Assembly: GCF_024653915.1 (NCBI RefSeq) | Contig: NZ_JANLGY010000013.1 | Location: forward strand, 186,001 to 250,000 | DNA length: 64,000 nt | Origin: Sulfuricaulis sp. | GTDB lineage: Bacteria > Pseudomonadota > Gammaproteobacteria > Acidiferrobacterales > Sulfurifustaceae | Reading direction: 5' to 3' | Position numbers and translations under genes: made by a program | In this document: positions 42,022 through 50,322 of the stretch, piece by piece | Layout: each line of letters opens with the position of its first letter | Numbering within the stretch: position 1 is the first letter of the stretch | Notes under the pieces: generated by a model | What the model saw: the letters and a program-made list of their open reading frames with translations, nothing else | What the model was told of the DNA's origin: nothing | Database searches by the model: none

Positions 42022-42182
42022 ATTGCCTAAAGTTCTTTGATAAGCCATCCGCCCTGCGGGCGGTTTCGTGTTGTCTACCCAGAGTTTAGTCCATTTTCCC
42101 GGCGGGGAGGCTGTGTCCGTGGTACAGGCACGGCCTCAAACAGCGGCTATACTTATTCTAACTCGAAGAACAGGCTCCCCTC

Positions 42183-42992
42183 TCAGAGACGAAAGTCTTC
42201 GCCCAGATAAACTTTTTTAACGGCATCATTATACAAGATATCTTCCGGCGTGCCGGCCGTCAGCAGCCGACCGTCGTTCAGAATGTACGCACGGTCACAA
42301 ATCTTCAGGGTTTCGCGCACGTTGTGATCGGTGATCAGCACGCCGATTCCGCGCATCTGCAGATGCCTGATCAGTTGCTGAATCTCCAGGACGGAAATCG
42401 GATCCACGCCGGCAAAAGGCTCATCGAGCAGCACGAAGCGCGGTGCGGTCGCCATCGCGCGCGCTATTTCCACGCGCCGGCGCTCGCCGCCGGACAGGCT
42501 GATCCCGAGCGTGTCGCGCCGTGCCGTGATGTTGAGATCATGCATCAGTTCCTCGAGGATACGCTTGCGTTCCGAATCCGGCAGCTCGGCGCGCGTTTCA
42601 AGAATAGCCATGATGTTTTCGTGCACCGTCAGGTTGCGGAACACGGATGGCTCCTGCGGCAAATAGCCCAGCCCCAGGCGCGCGCGTTTGTGCATCGGCA
42701 GATCGCCGATGAATGTGTTATCCAGACGAATTACCCCGCTGTCCATCGGAACCAGTCCCACAATCATGTAAAAGCAGGTGGTTTTGCCGGCACCGTTCGG
42801 GCCGAGCAGGCCGACGATCTCGCCGCTGCGGATTTCCAGGGAAACGTCCTTGACGACCTGACGGCCGCGGTATTCCTTGGTGAGCCCTTCGGCCACGAGC
42901 ACGCTCGCAGGCCGTGCCGGCGGGACGGGGGCCTCAGGCGTGCGCCTGTTGTGGGGGTGATTCGTCTGGCGGACTTTATCGTTCATGTGCAC
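42183..42992 (-). CDS. lptB: LPS export ABC transporter ATPase LptB
   Basis: Cytoplasmic ATPase that powers LPS extraction from the inner membrane with LptFG. Walker [10 protein letters not shown], signature [14 protein letters not shown] and Walker [15 protein letters not shown] are present. The first 30 residues are a polar Pro/Arg-rich extension not usual in LptB; ATG at 42986 or 42992 may start it. It follows lptA without a gap. Confidence 0.96.
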   Translation of the reverse strand: MHMNDKVRQTNHPHNRRTPEAPVPPARPASVLVAEGLTKEYRGRQVVKDVSLEIRSGEIVGLLGPNGAGKTTCFYMIVGLVPMDSGVIRLDNTFIGDLPMHKRARLGLGYLPQEPSVFRNLTVHENIMAILETRAELPDSERKRILEELMHDLNITARRDTLGISLSGGERRRVEIARAMATAPRFVLLDEPFAGVDPISVLEIQQLIRHLQMRGIGVLITDHNVRETLKICDRAYILNDGRLLTAGTPEDILYNDAVKKVYLGEDFRL

Positions 42993-42993
42993 T

Positions 42994-43539
42994 TCAGGGA
43001 CCGGTCGCGGGTTCGGCGCCCGGTTTGTTGCGCTGGATCACGGCATGAACACGGCCATCGCCCGTGTCACCACCCGCGGCGCTCAGGTTTTTCGAGTTGA
43101 GATCGTAATGCAGCGTTTCGGCGGTGAAGAGGTCATCGCCACGTCGCAGTGTCACGTGACCGACCAGGTCAATTTTCCTGACAGGGACATGGTAATCCAC
43201 GCGATTGGCCTCGGCCTGTATTTCTCCGCTGTCACCTTCGGCGCGCTGACGCAGCTTCACGGGTTTTCCGGTGGCGTGAACGAGTTCGGTTTTGCCTTTG
43301 CGTGTCTTGATTTCAACGCGGTCCGCGCGGATGGACAACCGTCCCTGTTCAACCTGTACGTTGCCGCTGTAAATCATCGCGCCGGTCCTGTCATCCGCCT
43401 CCACGGAGCGGGCGTTGATTCGAACCGGTTCATCTTCATCGCGGCTGGCGGAATGCGCCACAGATGTCACCAGCAGTGTTGCCAGAAGAGGACCAGCCAA
43501 CAGCGAAGAAACCGCTCTGTACAATGTGATGTGCATCAT
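42994..43539 (-). CDS. lptA: Periplasmic LPS-transport protein LptA
   Basis: Beta-jellyroll protein that forms the periplasmic bridge for LPS. A signal peptide ([21 protein letters not shown]) is followed by the OstA-type domain ([29 protein letters not shown]). 181 residues. The start overlaps the lptC stop by four bases. Confidence 0.93.
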   Translation of the reverse strand: MMHITLYRAVSSLLAGPLLATLLVTSVAHSASRDEDEPVRINARSVEADDRTGAMIYSGNVQVEQGRLSIRADRVEIKTRKGKTELVHATGKPVKLRQRAEGDSGEIQAEANRVDYHVPVRKIDLVGHVTLRRGDDLFTAETLHYDLNSKNLSAAGGDTGDGRVHAVIQRNKPGAEPATGP

Positions 43540-43970
43540 CTGTCGAGCAGGATTTTCATCCTGTCCACCCGGATTTCCCCGCCGGCGCCACGCGGGTCGC
43601 GCCCGCGCGCCGAAACCGCGTTGCCGTCCAAAAGTATTTCATTTCTGGATTTCGGCATCCATCCCTTGTCGGCGCGGGTGTGAACCGGTACGGAACCCTC
43701 GCGATACTGAATAAGGTAGGGCTGTTCCAGGTTGGAGCTGCCATCGTCACCGTAATGAATCAGGTTCACGGCGGAAAGGGTATAGCGGCGTTGCCCGCGC
43801 TCGCCCATGACCGTGACGCTGAAGTTCTCTATGGTGTAATCGGGATCGTGGCGCAGCTTGCCGTCGAACACCTTGTCCGGGACCGTTACCGTGCGGGTCA
43901 GCCACCACGAACCGGTCGCCAGCAGAAGCAGCGTGGCGGCAATGGCGATTCGTTTGGAGTCAAGAATCAT
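43536..43970 (-). CDS. lptC: LPS-transport protein LptC
   Basis: Inner-membrane-anchored protein passing LPS from LptBFG to LptA. One N-terminal helix (IAIAATLLLLATGSWWL) precedes a periplasmic LptC domain (DYTIENFSVTVMGERGQRRYTLSA). 144 residues, slightly short of the usual 180-190. Its ends overlap kdsC and lptA by four bases each, showing tight coupling. Confidence 0.9.
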   Translation of the reverse strand: MILDSKRIAIAATLLLLATGSWWLTRTVTVPDKVFDGKLRHDPDYTIENFSVTVMGERGQRRYTLSAVNLIHYGDDGSSNLEQPYLIQYREGSVPVHTRADKGWMPKSRNEILLDGNAVSARGRDPRGAGGEIRVDRMKILLDR

Positions 43971-44554
43971 CCGGCAGTCGGTTCTTTACCAATAGCAAGG
44001 TAGCGCTGCATTTCCGTGTGATACACGCCGTGGGCGTGCAGGATCATCTCGCAGGCCTCGCGCGCCGCGCCGTAACCGCCAATGCTGGGTGTGATCCAGT
44101 GGGCATGCTGTTTGGCCAGCGGATGAGCGTTATGCACCGCCACGGCCAGCCCCACCTGCAGCATGATGGGCAGATCCACGACGTCATCGCCGACAAACGC
44201 GGTCTGCTCCGGTTTGAGTTTCAGCTTCTTTATCAGCTTCTGATACACCGGTAGTTTTTCCTTGCAACCCTGGTAGACGTGTTTGATCTGGAGGTCCTTG
44301 ACGCGGTGTTTCACCACGTCCGAGGTGCGGCCGGTGATAATGCCTACGCTGATCCCGTGGCGCTGCAGCATTTTGATACCGTGCCCGTCACGTGAATTGA
44401 ACGCCTTGAACTCCAGTCCGTCGTCGCCGATCACGAGTCGGCCATCGGTAAGCACGCCGTCAACGTCAAACAGCAGCAGTTTTACCTTGGCTGCCAGGCT
44501 CATTACTTTGGGATTTACTTCGAAAACAGGTGCAAGTATCTGGTTCATGGTCAA
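43967..44554 (-). CDS. kdsC: 3-deoxy-D-manno-octulosonate 8-phosphate phosphatase
   Basis: HAD-family phosphatase that makes KDO. The HAD motif is LLFDVDGVLTDGRL, with GIITGRTSDVVKHR and later FVGDDVVDLPIM. 195 residues; it overlaps kdsD by four bases, matching consecutive steps of KDO synthesis. Confidence 0.95.
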   Translation of the reverse strand: MTMNQILAPVFEVNPKVMSLAAKVKLLLFDVDGVLTDGRLVIGDDGLEFKAFNSRDGHGIKMLQRHGISVGIITGRTSDVVKHRVKDLQIKHVYQGCKEKLPVYQKLIKKLKLKPEQTAFVGDDVVDLPIMLQVGLAVAVHNAHPLAKQHAHWITPSIGGYGAAREACEMILHAHGVYHTEMQRYLAIGKEPTAG

Positions 44555-45525
44555 ATGATTCCAGCGCGAAACAGGTCGTGCATGTTGAGGGCGCCCAGGA
44601 CATGGTTCTTGTCGTCCACCACGAACAGGCCGTTGATTTTAGAGGATTGCATCAGTTGTACTATTTCCACCGCCAGGCGGTCAGCGCGCGTGGTTTTTGG
44701 ATTGCGCGTCATGACATCCGCGATTTTGGCATTATAAACATCGATACTGCGGGCCAGCACGCGACGTAGATCGCCGTCGGTAAGGATTCCCGTCAGCGCA
44801 CCCTGGCGGTCCACCACGCCGGTCATGCCCAAGCCCTTGCCGGTCATTTCCAGCAGCGCTTCGCGCAGGCTTGCCTCTTCGTTGACTTGCGGGATGGCGG
44901 TACCCGTGTGCATGACGTCGCTCACGTACAGCAGCAGACGCCGGCCGAGACTCCCGGCCGGATGGGCGCGCGCGAAGTCCTCGCGCGTGAAGCCGCGTGA
45001 CTTGAGCAGCGTGACTGCCAAGGCATCGCCGATGGCAAGCGCGGCCGTGGTGCTCGCGGTCGGCGCCAGGTTATGCGGGCACGCTTCTTTTTCAACCCCG
45101 GCATAGAGAATCGCATCGGCCTGTCTGGCGAGACTGGAGTTGGTATTGCCGAGCAGGGCGATGAGTTTCACGCCCATGCGCTTGATGATTGGCAGGATGG
45201 TGAGGATTTCCGCGGTCTCGCCGGAATTGGAAATGGCGAGCACGATATCGACGGGCATAATCATGCCGAGGTCGCCGTGCGAGGCCTCTCCCGGGTGCAC
45301 AAAGAACGAAGGCGTGCCGGTACTGGCCAGCGTCGCCGCGATTTTACCGCCGACGTGCCCCGACTTGCCCATGCCGGTGACGATCACGCGCCCCTGACAA
45401 GCGAGGACCAGCCGGCAGGCTTCTGCGAACTTTTCATCCACGCGCGTCGCCAGCGTTTGCAACGCTTCGGCTTCGAGCTGGATTACTTCGCGTCCCAGCT
45501 GCTCGAATGAAGAGGATGCACTCAT
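44551..45525 (-). CDS. kdsD: Arabinose-5-phosphate isomerase
   Basis: Isomerises ribulose-5-phosphate to arabinose-5-phosphate, the first step towards KDO. An N-terminal SIS domain (VIVTGMGKSGHVGGKIAATL) is followed by two CBS domains (about 205-324; YVSDVMHTGTAIPQV and IADVMTRNPKTTRADRLAV). 324 residues. It is the first gene of the minus-strand block and faces the divergent antiporter gene. Confidence 0.95.
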   Translation of the reverse strand: MSASSSFEQLGREVIQLEAEALQTLATRVDEKFAEACRLVLACQGRVIVTGMGKSGHVGGKIAATLASTGTPSFFVHPGEASHGDLGMIMPVDIVLAISNSGETAEILTILPIIKRMGVKLIALLGNTNSSLARQADAILYAGVEKEACPHNLAPTASTTAALAIGDALAVTLLKSRGFTREDFARAHPAGSLGRRLLLYVSDVMHTGTAIPQVNEEASLREALLEMTGKGLGMTGVVDRQGALTGILTDGDLRRVLARSIDVYNAKIADVMTRNPKTTRADRLAVEIVQLMQSSKINGLFVVDDKNHVLGALNMHDLFRAGII

Positions 45526-45594
45526 GCGTTTCGCGATTTATTCCGGCTTCAGGTAATCTTCAGGGCAGTATATCGAAACAACCGTGAATATCCC

Positions 45595-47571
45595 ATGGAG
45601 CCCATTGGTTTTCACAGTATCCTGATCCTGCTCGGCGTGGCGGTGGTGCTGGTCGCGCTTTTCCGTTATATGCGTCTGCCGCAGATTCTGGCGTACCTCT
45701 GCGCCGGCATTGTCGTGGGCCCCTACGGCATGGGCTGGATTCCCGATCTGGAGGGCACGCGCACTCTCGCCGAGTTCGGTCTCGTGTTCCTCATGTTCAC
45801 CGTCGGACTGGAATTTTCACTGCCCAGGCTCGTCGCCATGAAGGCCATGGTGTTCGGCCTCGGTGGCGCACAGGTTCTGATCAGCTCCCTGGTGTTTGGA
45901 TTTGTTGCCTGGCTGTTTGGTGTTTCGCCCGGAGGCGCCATCGTCATCGGCGGCATGCTGGCGATGTCATCGACGGCGATTGTCATGAAGTTGCTCACCG
46001 AGCAGCTCGAGCAGAACTCGCGTCACGGCCACCATGCCATCAGCATGCTGCTGTTCCAGGACCTGATCGTGGTGCCGTTCCTCATTTTTATTCCGGCGCT
46101 GGGCGGCAATATGGATCAATCAGTATGGGTGTCGCTCGGCTGGGCGTTGCTGAAAAGTGTACTCGTACTGGTCGGGATATTTATCGCCGGCCGCTGGTTG
46201 TTGCGGCCGTTTTTCCATGAAGTCGCCTCCGCGAAGTTGCGCGAGTATTTCATGTTGGCCGTCCTGTTGTTGACACTGACCGCGGCGTGGATCACCGAGA
46301 TGGCCGGTCTGTCACTGGCGCTCGGGGCTTTTCTGGCCGGCATGATGATGGGCGAGACGGAATACCGGCATCAGGTCGAAGGCGATATTCTGCCGTTTCG
46401 CGACATCCTTCTCGGACTTTTTTTCATCACCATCGGCATGATGCTGAACCTCGGCGCCATGCGCGAGCTGTGGCCCGGGGTGCTGCTGTGCGTCGTCGTG
46501 ATCGTAGTCTTCAAGACGCTGCTTATCCTCGGGCTTGGCAAGCTGTTTGCCATGGAAACCGGCGTGGCGCTGCGCACCGGGCTCGTCATGTCGCAGGTGG
46601 GCGAGTTCGCCTTCGCACTGCTGCTCTCGGCCAGCCAGTTCGATCTCTTCAGCGAAGCGGTGTCGCAGATCGTTTTGGCCTCGGTGATCCTCAGCATGAT
46701 GGCGGCGCCGCTGATCGTGCGCTACAACGGCTATCTCGCCAAGCGCTGGGTGCCGGGTTACACCCACGCACGCGAGGGCAATCTGGACGCGATCCGCGCC
46801 GAGGCGGTCGTCGCGAACAAGCACGTGATCATCTGCGGCTACGGCCGCAGCGGTCAGAACCTGGCGTGGATGCTGGAGCAGGAGGGCATCCCGAACCTCG
46901 CGCTCGATCTCGACCCGGTGCGCGTGCGCGATGCGCGTGACGCCGGCAAGTCGGTGGTGTACGGCGACGTGGCGCGCCGCGACGTGCTCGAGGCCGCCGG
47001 GCTGCACCGCGCCACGGCGCTGGCGATCAGCTTCTACAATACGCCCGCGGCGCTGAAGATTCTCGAGGTCACGCGCCACGTGCGCCCGGACATGCCGGTG
47101 ATCGTGCGCACTATGGACGATGTCGATCTCGAGCGGCTTAAAGCCGCGGGCGCGACCGAGGTGGTGCCCGAGAGCCTGGAAGGTAGCCTCATGATGGGTT
47201 CGCACCTGCTGCTGCTCATGGGCGTGCCGGTGTCGCGCATCGTGCGGCACGTGCGCGACGTGCGCACCGACCGCTACCGCATGTTGCGCGGATTCTTCCA
47301 CGGGGAAGATGTGGACGAAGGCCGGGATCCGAGCGCCTACCAGGAGCGGTTGCATTCCATCTCGCTCCCGGCCGGGGCCTACGCTGTGGGCAGGCTGATC
47401 TCCGAACTGCATCTGGAGGAGGCCGGGGTCAACGTGAATGCGGTGCGCCGCGGCGGCATCCGTGGTCCCGAGCCCTCGCCCGAAACCAAGCTTGCCGCCG
47501 GTGATGTGCTGGTGCTGTACGGTGCGCCCGATGCGCTGGAACAGGCGGAAAAGATATTATTGGAGGGATAA
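45595..47571 (+). CDS. CPA2-family cation:proton antiporter with RCK domains (KefB/YbaL-like)
   Basis: Inner-membrane antiporter. About twelve helices (residues 5-385) include the GLEFSLPRL and SSTAIVMKLLTE motifs of CPA2 transporters. A TrkA-N (RCK) nucleotide-binding domain follows (about 400-520; HVIICGYGRSGQNLAWMLE), then a TrkA-C domain (about 575-655). 658 residues, longer than YbaL because of the TrkA-C part. It is divergent from kdsD; the quinone reductase 0.8 kb downstream resembles ancillary subunits of Kef systems. Confidence 0.92.
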   Translation: MEPIGFHSILILLGVAVVLVALFRYMRLPQILAYLCAGIVVGPYGMGWIPDLEGTRTLAEFGLVFLMFTVGLEFSLPRLVAMKAMVFGLGGAQVLISSLVFGFVAWLFGVSPGGAIVIGGMLAMSSTAIVMKLLTEQLEQNSRHGHHAISMLLFQDLIVVPFLIFIPALGGNMDQSVWVSLGWALLKSVLVLVGIFIAGRWLLRPFFHEVASAKLREYFMLAVLLLTLTAAWITEMAGLSLALGAFLAGMMMGETEYRHQVEGDILPFRDILLGLFFITIGMMLNLGAMRELWPGVLLCVVVIVVFKTLLILGLGKLFAMETGVALRTGLVMSQVGEFAFALLLSASQFDLFSEAVSQIVLASVILSMMAAPLIVRYNGYLAKRWVPGYTHAREGNLDAIRAEAVVANKHVIICGYGRSGQNLAWMLEQEGIPNLALDLDPVRVRDARDAGKSVVYGDVARRDVLEAAGLHRATALAISFYNTPAALKILEVTRHVRPDMPVIVRTMDDVDLERLKAAGATEVVPESLEGSLMMGSHLLLLMGVPVSRIVRHVRDVRTDRYRMLRGFFHGEDVDEGRDPSAYQERLHSISLPAGAYAVGRLISELHLEEAGVNVNAVRRGGIRGPEPSPETKLAAGDVLVLYGAPDALEQAEKILLEG

Positions 47572-47587
47572 TACGGTTTCTCCCACC

Positions 47588-48352
47588 ATGACTATATATA
47601 TGGAATTCAAAGACCATTTTTCGCAGCACGCCAGTGATTACGCCCGGCATCGCCCGGACTATCCGGCCGCGCTTTATGAATTTCTTGCCGAGAAGGTGAA
47701 ACAGCGCGAAGTGGCCTGGGACTGCGGCACCGGCAGCGGGCAGGCGGCGTTGGGACTGGCGGAGCATTTTGATCGCGTGATCGCCACCGATCCGAGCGCG
47801 GAACAGATCCGGAACGCCGCGCGCCATGAAAAAATCAGTTACGCGGTGGTTCCGGCGGAACAGACCGAGATTCCTTCGCATACCGTGGGCCTGATCACGG
47901 TGGCGCAGGCAGTGCACTGGTTCGACATGGAACGGTTCTATCGGGAAGCGCGGCGCGTATTGAGGCCCGACGGCATGCTGGCCGTGTGGTGTTATGGTTT
48001 GAGCCGGATCAATCCCGAGATCGACAAGGTCGTGCAACATTATTATACGAATATCGTCGGACCTTACTGGCCGCGCGAGCGCCATTACATCGACGAAAAA
48101 TACGAAACCCTTTCATTCCCGTTCGCCGAGCTGCCGGTGCCCGAGTTCAACATGAAAGCAGAATGGGATATGCACGAATTCATGGGTTATCTTCACACTT
48201 GGTCGGCTACGCAACAATTCCAGGAGGAAAACGAGCAAGACCCGCTGAACATCGTCCACCGGCTATTGGCGAAAGCCTGGGGCGATCCGGAGACGCGACA
48301 TGCCATACGCTGGCCGCTTTATCTCCGTCTCGGTAAAGTGAGCGCTTTGTAG
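47588..48352 (+). CDS. Class I SAM-dependent methyltransferase
   Basis: Rossmann-fold methyltransferase of the type 11 group; motif I is VAWDCGTGSGQAALGLAEHF and motif II RVIATDPSAEQI, then TVAQAVHWFDMERFYREARRVLRPDG. The substrate is unknown. ATG 47588 or 47600 is the likely start; the longer frame from 47438 lies in the antiporter gene. It probably shares a transcript with the antiporter (16-base gap). Confidence 0.88.
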   Translation: MTIYMEFKDHFSQHASDYARHRPDYPAALYEFLAEKVKQREVAWDCGTGSGQAALGLAEHFDRVIATDPSAEQIRNAARHEKISYAVVPAEQTEIPSHTVGLITVAQAVHWFDMERFYREARRVLRPDGMLAVWCYGLSRINPEIDKVVQHYYTNIVGPYWPRERHYIDEKYETLSFPFAELPVPEFNMKAEWDMHEFMGYLHTWSATQQFQEENEQDPLNIVHRLLAKAWGDPETRHAIRWPLYLRLGKVSAL

Positions 48353-48377
48353 CAGTCAGGAAGGGGCGGGAAAGGTC

Positions 48378-48959
48378 ATGCCGAAAAAGATTCTGGTGAT
48401 CCTCGGTCAGCCGCAGCGGCACAGCTACGGGGGCGCGCTGATGCAGGCATATTCCGAAGGCGCGCGCGCCGCGGGAGCGGAAGTGAAAGAATTGTATCTC
48501 GGCGATCTCAAGTTCGATCCACTGGCGACCACCAGCCTCGCGCATCTGGCCGAGCTTGAGCCCGATCTGGCGAACGCGCAGGCAGCGATCAAGTGGGCCG
48601 ATCATCTTGTGTTCGTTTATCCGATCTGGTGGGGCACCATCCCGGCACTGCTGAAGGGATTCATCGAGCGGGTTTTTCTTCCGGGCTTTGCCGTGAACTT
48701 CCGCGAGAATTCCCCGCTGTGGGACAAGCTGCTCACTGGCCGCAGCGCGCGCCTGATCGTCACACTCAACACGCCATCGTGGATTTACCGTTGGTATTTC
48801 GGTCGCCCCGGGCATAACACCATGAAGAAGACCATCCTTCAGTTCTGCGGCATCAAGCCGGTGCGCATCACGGAAGTGGGGCCGATGAAAAACTCCAGCG
48901 AGGCAAAGCGCAAGCAATGGCTGGAGCAGGTCCGCGCGCTGGGTGCCCGTCTGGCCTGA
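48378..48959 (+). CDS. Flavodoxin-fold NAD(P)H:quinone oxidoreductase
   Basis: FMN-dependent quinone reductase of the NQO1/KefF/MdaB family. Visible motifs: LVILGQPQRHSYGGALMQAY for the phosphate loop, VFVYPIWWGTIPALLKGFIERVF and the C-terminal FCGIKPVRITEVGPM. 193 residues. Such proteins activate Kef potassium efflux in E. coli, and a CPA2 antiporter lies just upstream, but a physical link is inference. Confidence 0.9.
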   Translation: MPKKILVILGQPQRHSYGGALMQAYSEGARAAGAEVKELYLGDLKFDPLATTSLAHLAELEPDLANAQAAIKWADHLVFVYPIWWGTIPALLKGFIERVFLPGFAVNFRENSPLWDKLLTGRSARLIVTLNTPSWIYRWYFGRPGHNTMKKTILQFCGIKPVRITEVGPMKNSSEAKRKQWLEQVRALGARLA

Positions 48960-48973
48960 CTGTTCGCAGCATG

Positions 48974-49005
48974 GTAGGTTGGGGTGAATGAAATGAACCC
49001 CAACG
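48974..49005. repeat. REP-like palindrome 1 (ggttgggg / ccccaac)
   Basis: GTAGGTTGGGGTG and the inverted CCCCAACG close a hairpin with a purine-rich loop. It belongs to a REP type common in proteobacteria. It lies between the quinone reductase and the first cassette gene. Confidence 0.7.
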
Positions 49006-49020
49006 AATTGAGGAAAGAGC

Positions 49021-49473
49021 GTGCCTGAACAAACCTACCAGCGTGTTGATTTGGCGAAGGAACAGCTAGAAGTGGCGCTCGAAATGTTCCTTAAGCGCGG
49101 TAGCTTTGTGTCGGCGCTAACCCTAGCCGGTGCGGCCGAAGAGATTCTTGGAGAAACTCTGATCCAACGTGGCGAGAAGACAACATTGCAGCATGAATGT
49201 TCGCTCATAAAACCTGTTGAAGATCTGTTTCGGAAGAAACCATATAGTTGGAGCGAATTCACTGAAAAGAAGAATAGAGTTCGAAATGCTGCTAAACATA
49301 TAAAAAACGCATCGGAGGCAACGGTTACTGCTGATATCGAAGATGAAGCCCTTTGGATGATCGTGCGAGCTTGTGATAACCACGCGCGGCTTGGGCTAGA
49401 ACCAACACCACTCATGCAGGAGTTTGAAGAGTGGTTCTATAAGAACGTGGTGGGGCTGGAATATGAGGTATAA
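49021..49473 (+). CDS. Cassette gene 1: unknown protein with an HEPN-like RNxxxH motif
   Basis: 150-residue, mostly helical protein I do not recognise. A GTG start follows AGGAAAG. The sequence contains RNAAKH (88-93), which fits the RNxxxH signature of HEPN RNases, preceded by a helix SALTLAGAAEEILGETL and followed by an acidic helix (ATVTADIEDEALWMIVRAC), an arrangement usual for HEPN helices. It has lower GC than its neighbours. Its TAA stop lies inside the attC-like site 49468-49559, as is typical for integron cassette genes. Function unproven; RNase, toxin or defence factor are possible. Confidence 0.72.
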   Translation: MPEQTYQRVDLAKEQLEVALEMFLKRGSFVSALTLAGAAEEILGETLIQRGEKTTLQHECSLIKPVEDLFRKKPYSWSEFTEKKNRVRNAAKHIKNASEATVTADIEDEALWMIVRACDNHARLGLEPTPLMQEFEEWFYKNVVGLEYEV

Positions 49474-49559
49474 CTTTGCGTTCGAGACGGACACGATGAG
49501 ACGGCGCACTGTTTCCTGTAAGGTCGGTGGCCGCCGCGCGACTCAACACGGTGTTAGAA
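49468..49559 (+). other. attC-like recombination site 1
   Basis: A 5' box GTATAAC (49468-49474) pairs with the 3' box GTTAGAA (49553-49559). Inside them GCGTTCGAG pairs with CTCAACAC except for one extra C, the extrahelical-base pattern of attC sites. The central part (gtttcctgtaaggtcggtgg) is shared with site 2. 92 bases. Confidence 0.7.
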
Positions 49560-49574
49560 CACGACATTTGGCCC

Positions 49575-50102
49575 ATGACAGTCCCCAACGACAAGGTTGC
49601 TGACGAATTGACCCCGGTCTTTCTGGAGATGGGGAAAGCCGTCTACATCTGCCAGTGTCTGGAATCGAGCCTTTGTCTTCTGCTCGCGACTATGGCTCAT
49701 GAAGCCGCGCGTGGTGAAGAAGGCGCGTTTCAGGCCTCTTGGGACTTCCATTCCGAGAAGACACTCGGGAACCTTCTGAAATTGTTGCGTGAACAGATCG
49801 AAGTACCCAAAGATGTTGATGACTATCTGCGTGTGGGGTTGAAGAACCGAAACGAAATTGTTCATGGTTTTCTTACAAAGAACGCGATGCGGCTGGCCGA
49901 TCCGAAAGGACGCCTTGAGGTAGAGGAAGAACTCGCCAAACTCAAGAAAGAGGTAAAACGTCGAGACGTTCTGGTAAATAAGCTGCTCGATACACTGCTG
50001 AAAAAATATGGGTTGTCGAACGAAATCTTGAAGCGTAACGCTGACCGGGTTTGGGACCACTTGAATGCAGATGCTCCTTCAGACCCATCGTCAACCCATT
50101 AG
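49575..50102 (+). CDS. Cassette gene 2: unknown protein with an HEPN-like RNxxxH motif
   Basis: 175 residues, helical. ATG 49575 is chosen because it lies 15 bases after attC-like site 1, the usual cassette spacing; the longer frame from 49527 would run through that site. The motif RNEIVH (92-97, in GLKNRNEIVHGFL) matches RNxxxH of HEPN RNases. Before it, a helix with CQCLESSLCLLLATM, then SEKTLGNLLKLLREQI; after it, a charged coiled coil (about 113-145). I recall uncharacterised families with a similar RNxLxH-type core but no name. The stop is seven bases before attC-like site 2. Confidence 0.75.
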   Translation: MTVPNDKVADELTPVFLEMGKAVYICQCLESSLCLLLATMAHEAARGEEGAFQASWDFHSEKTLGNLLKLLREQIEVPKDVDDYLRVGLKNRNEIVHGFLTKNAMRLADPKGRLEVEEELAKLKKEVKRRDVLVNKLLDTLLKKYGLSNEILKRNADRVWDHLNADAPSDPSSTH

Positions 50103-50108
50103 ACCGCG

Positions 50109-50195
50109 TTCTAACACGTTGTTTGTGCCGACGCTGGGGACAGCGCGCCGTTTCCTGTGGCCTCGGTGGCGGCACGGCACAACAACACGTTAGCC
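50109..50195 (+). other. attC-like recombination site 2
   Basis: TTCTAAC (50109-50115) and GTTAGCC (50189-50195) are the outer boxes. The arms CTAACACGTTGTTTGTGCCG and CGGCACAACAACACGTTAG are complementary apart from one extra T and a two-base mismatch, the standard attC asymmetry. 87 bases. Confidence 0.8.
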
Positions 50196-50198
50196 CAC

Positions 50199-50233
50199 GT
50201 AGGTCGGAATAGCGCAGCGTATTCCGCCGTATG
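50199..50233. repeat. REP-like palindrome 2 (ggaatagcgcagcgtattcc)
   Basis: GTAGGTCGGAATAGCGCAGC and the following GTATTCCGCCGTATG form a short hairpin. It starts three bases after attC-like site 2 and is a variant of REP copies 3-5. Confidence 0.8.
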
Positions 50234-50322
50234 AAGGAACTCACAAGAGACCAAAGGAATAATTTCCCCAAAAATAAGCCGATACCCTAAGATAGCCCTG
50301 ATAACTGCACCGGAGTCTGCTC

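Noticed and set aside
42049-42066. CCGCCC-tgc-GGGCGG-TTT as a plus-strand terminator
   Set aside because: No plus-strand gene precedes it, and on the minus strand, where rpoN is transcribed, no T run follows the stem.
48960-49020. An attI or third attC before cassette gene 1
   Set aside because: The palindrome here (ggttgggg/ccccaac) is a REP hairpin without attC arm asymmetry.
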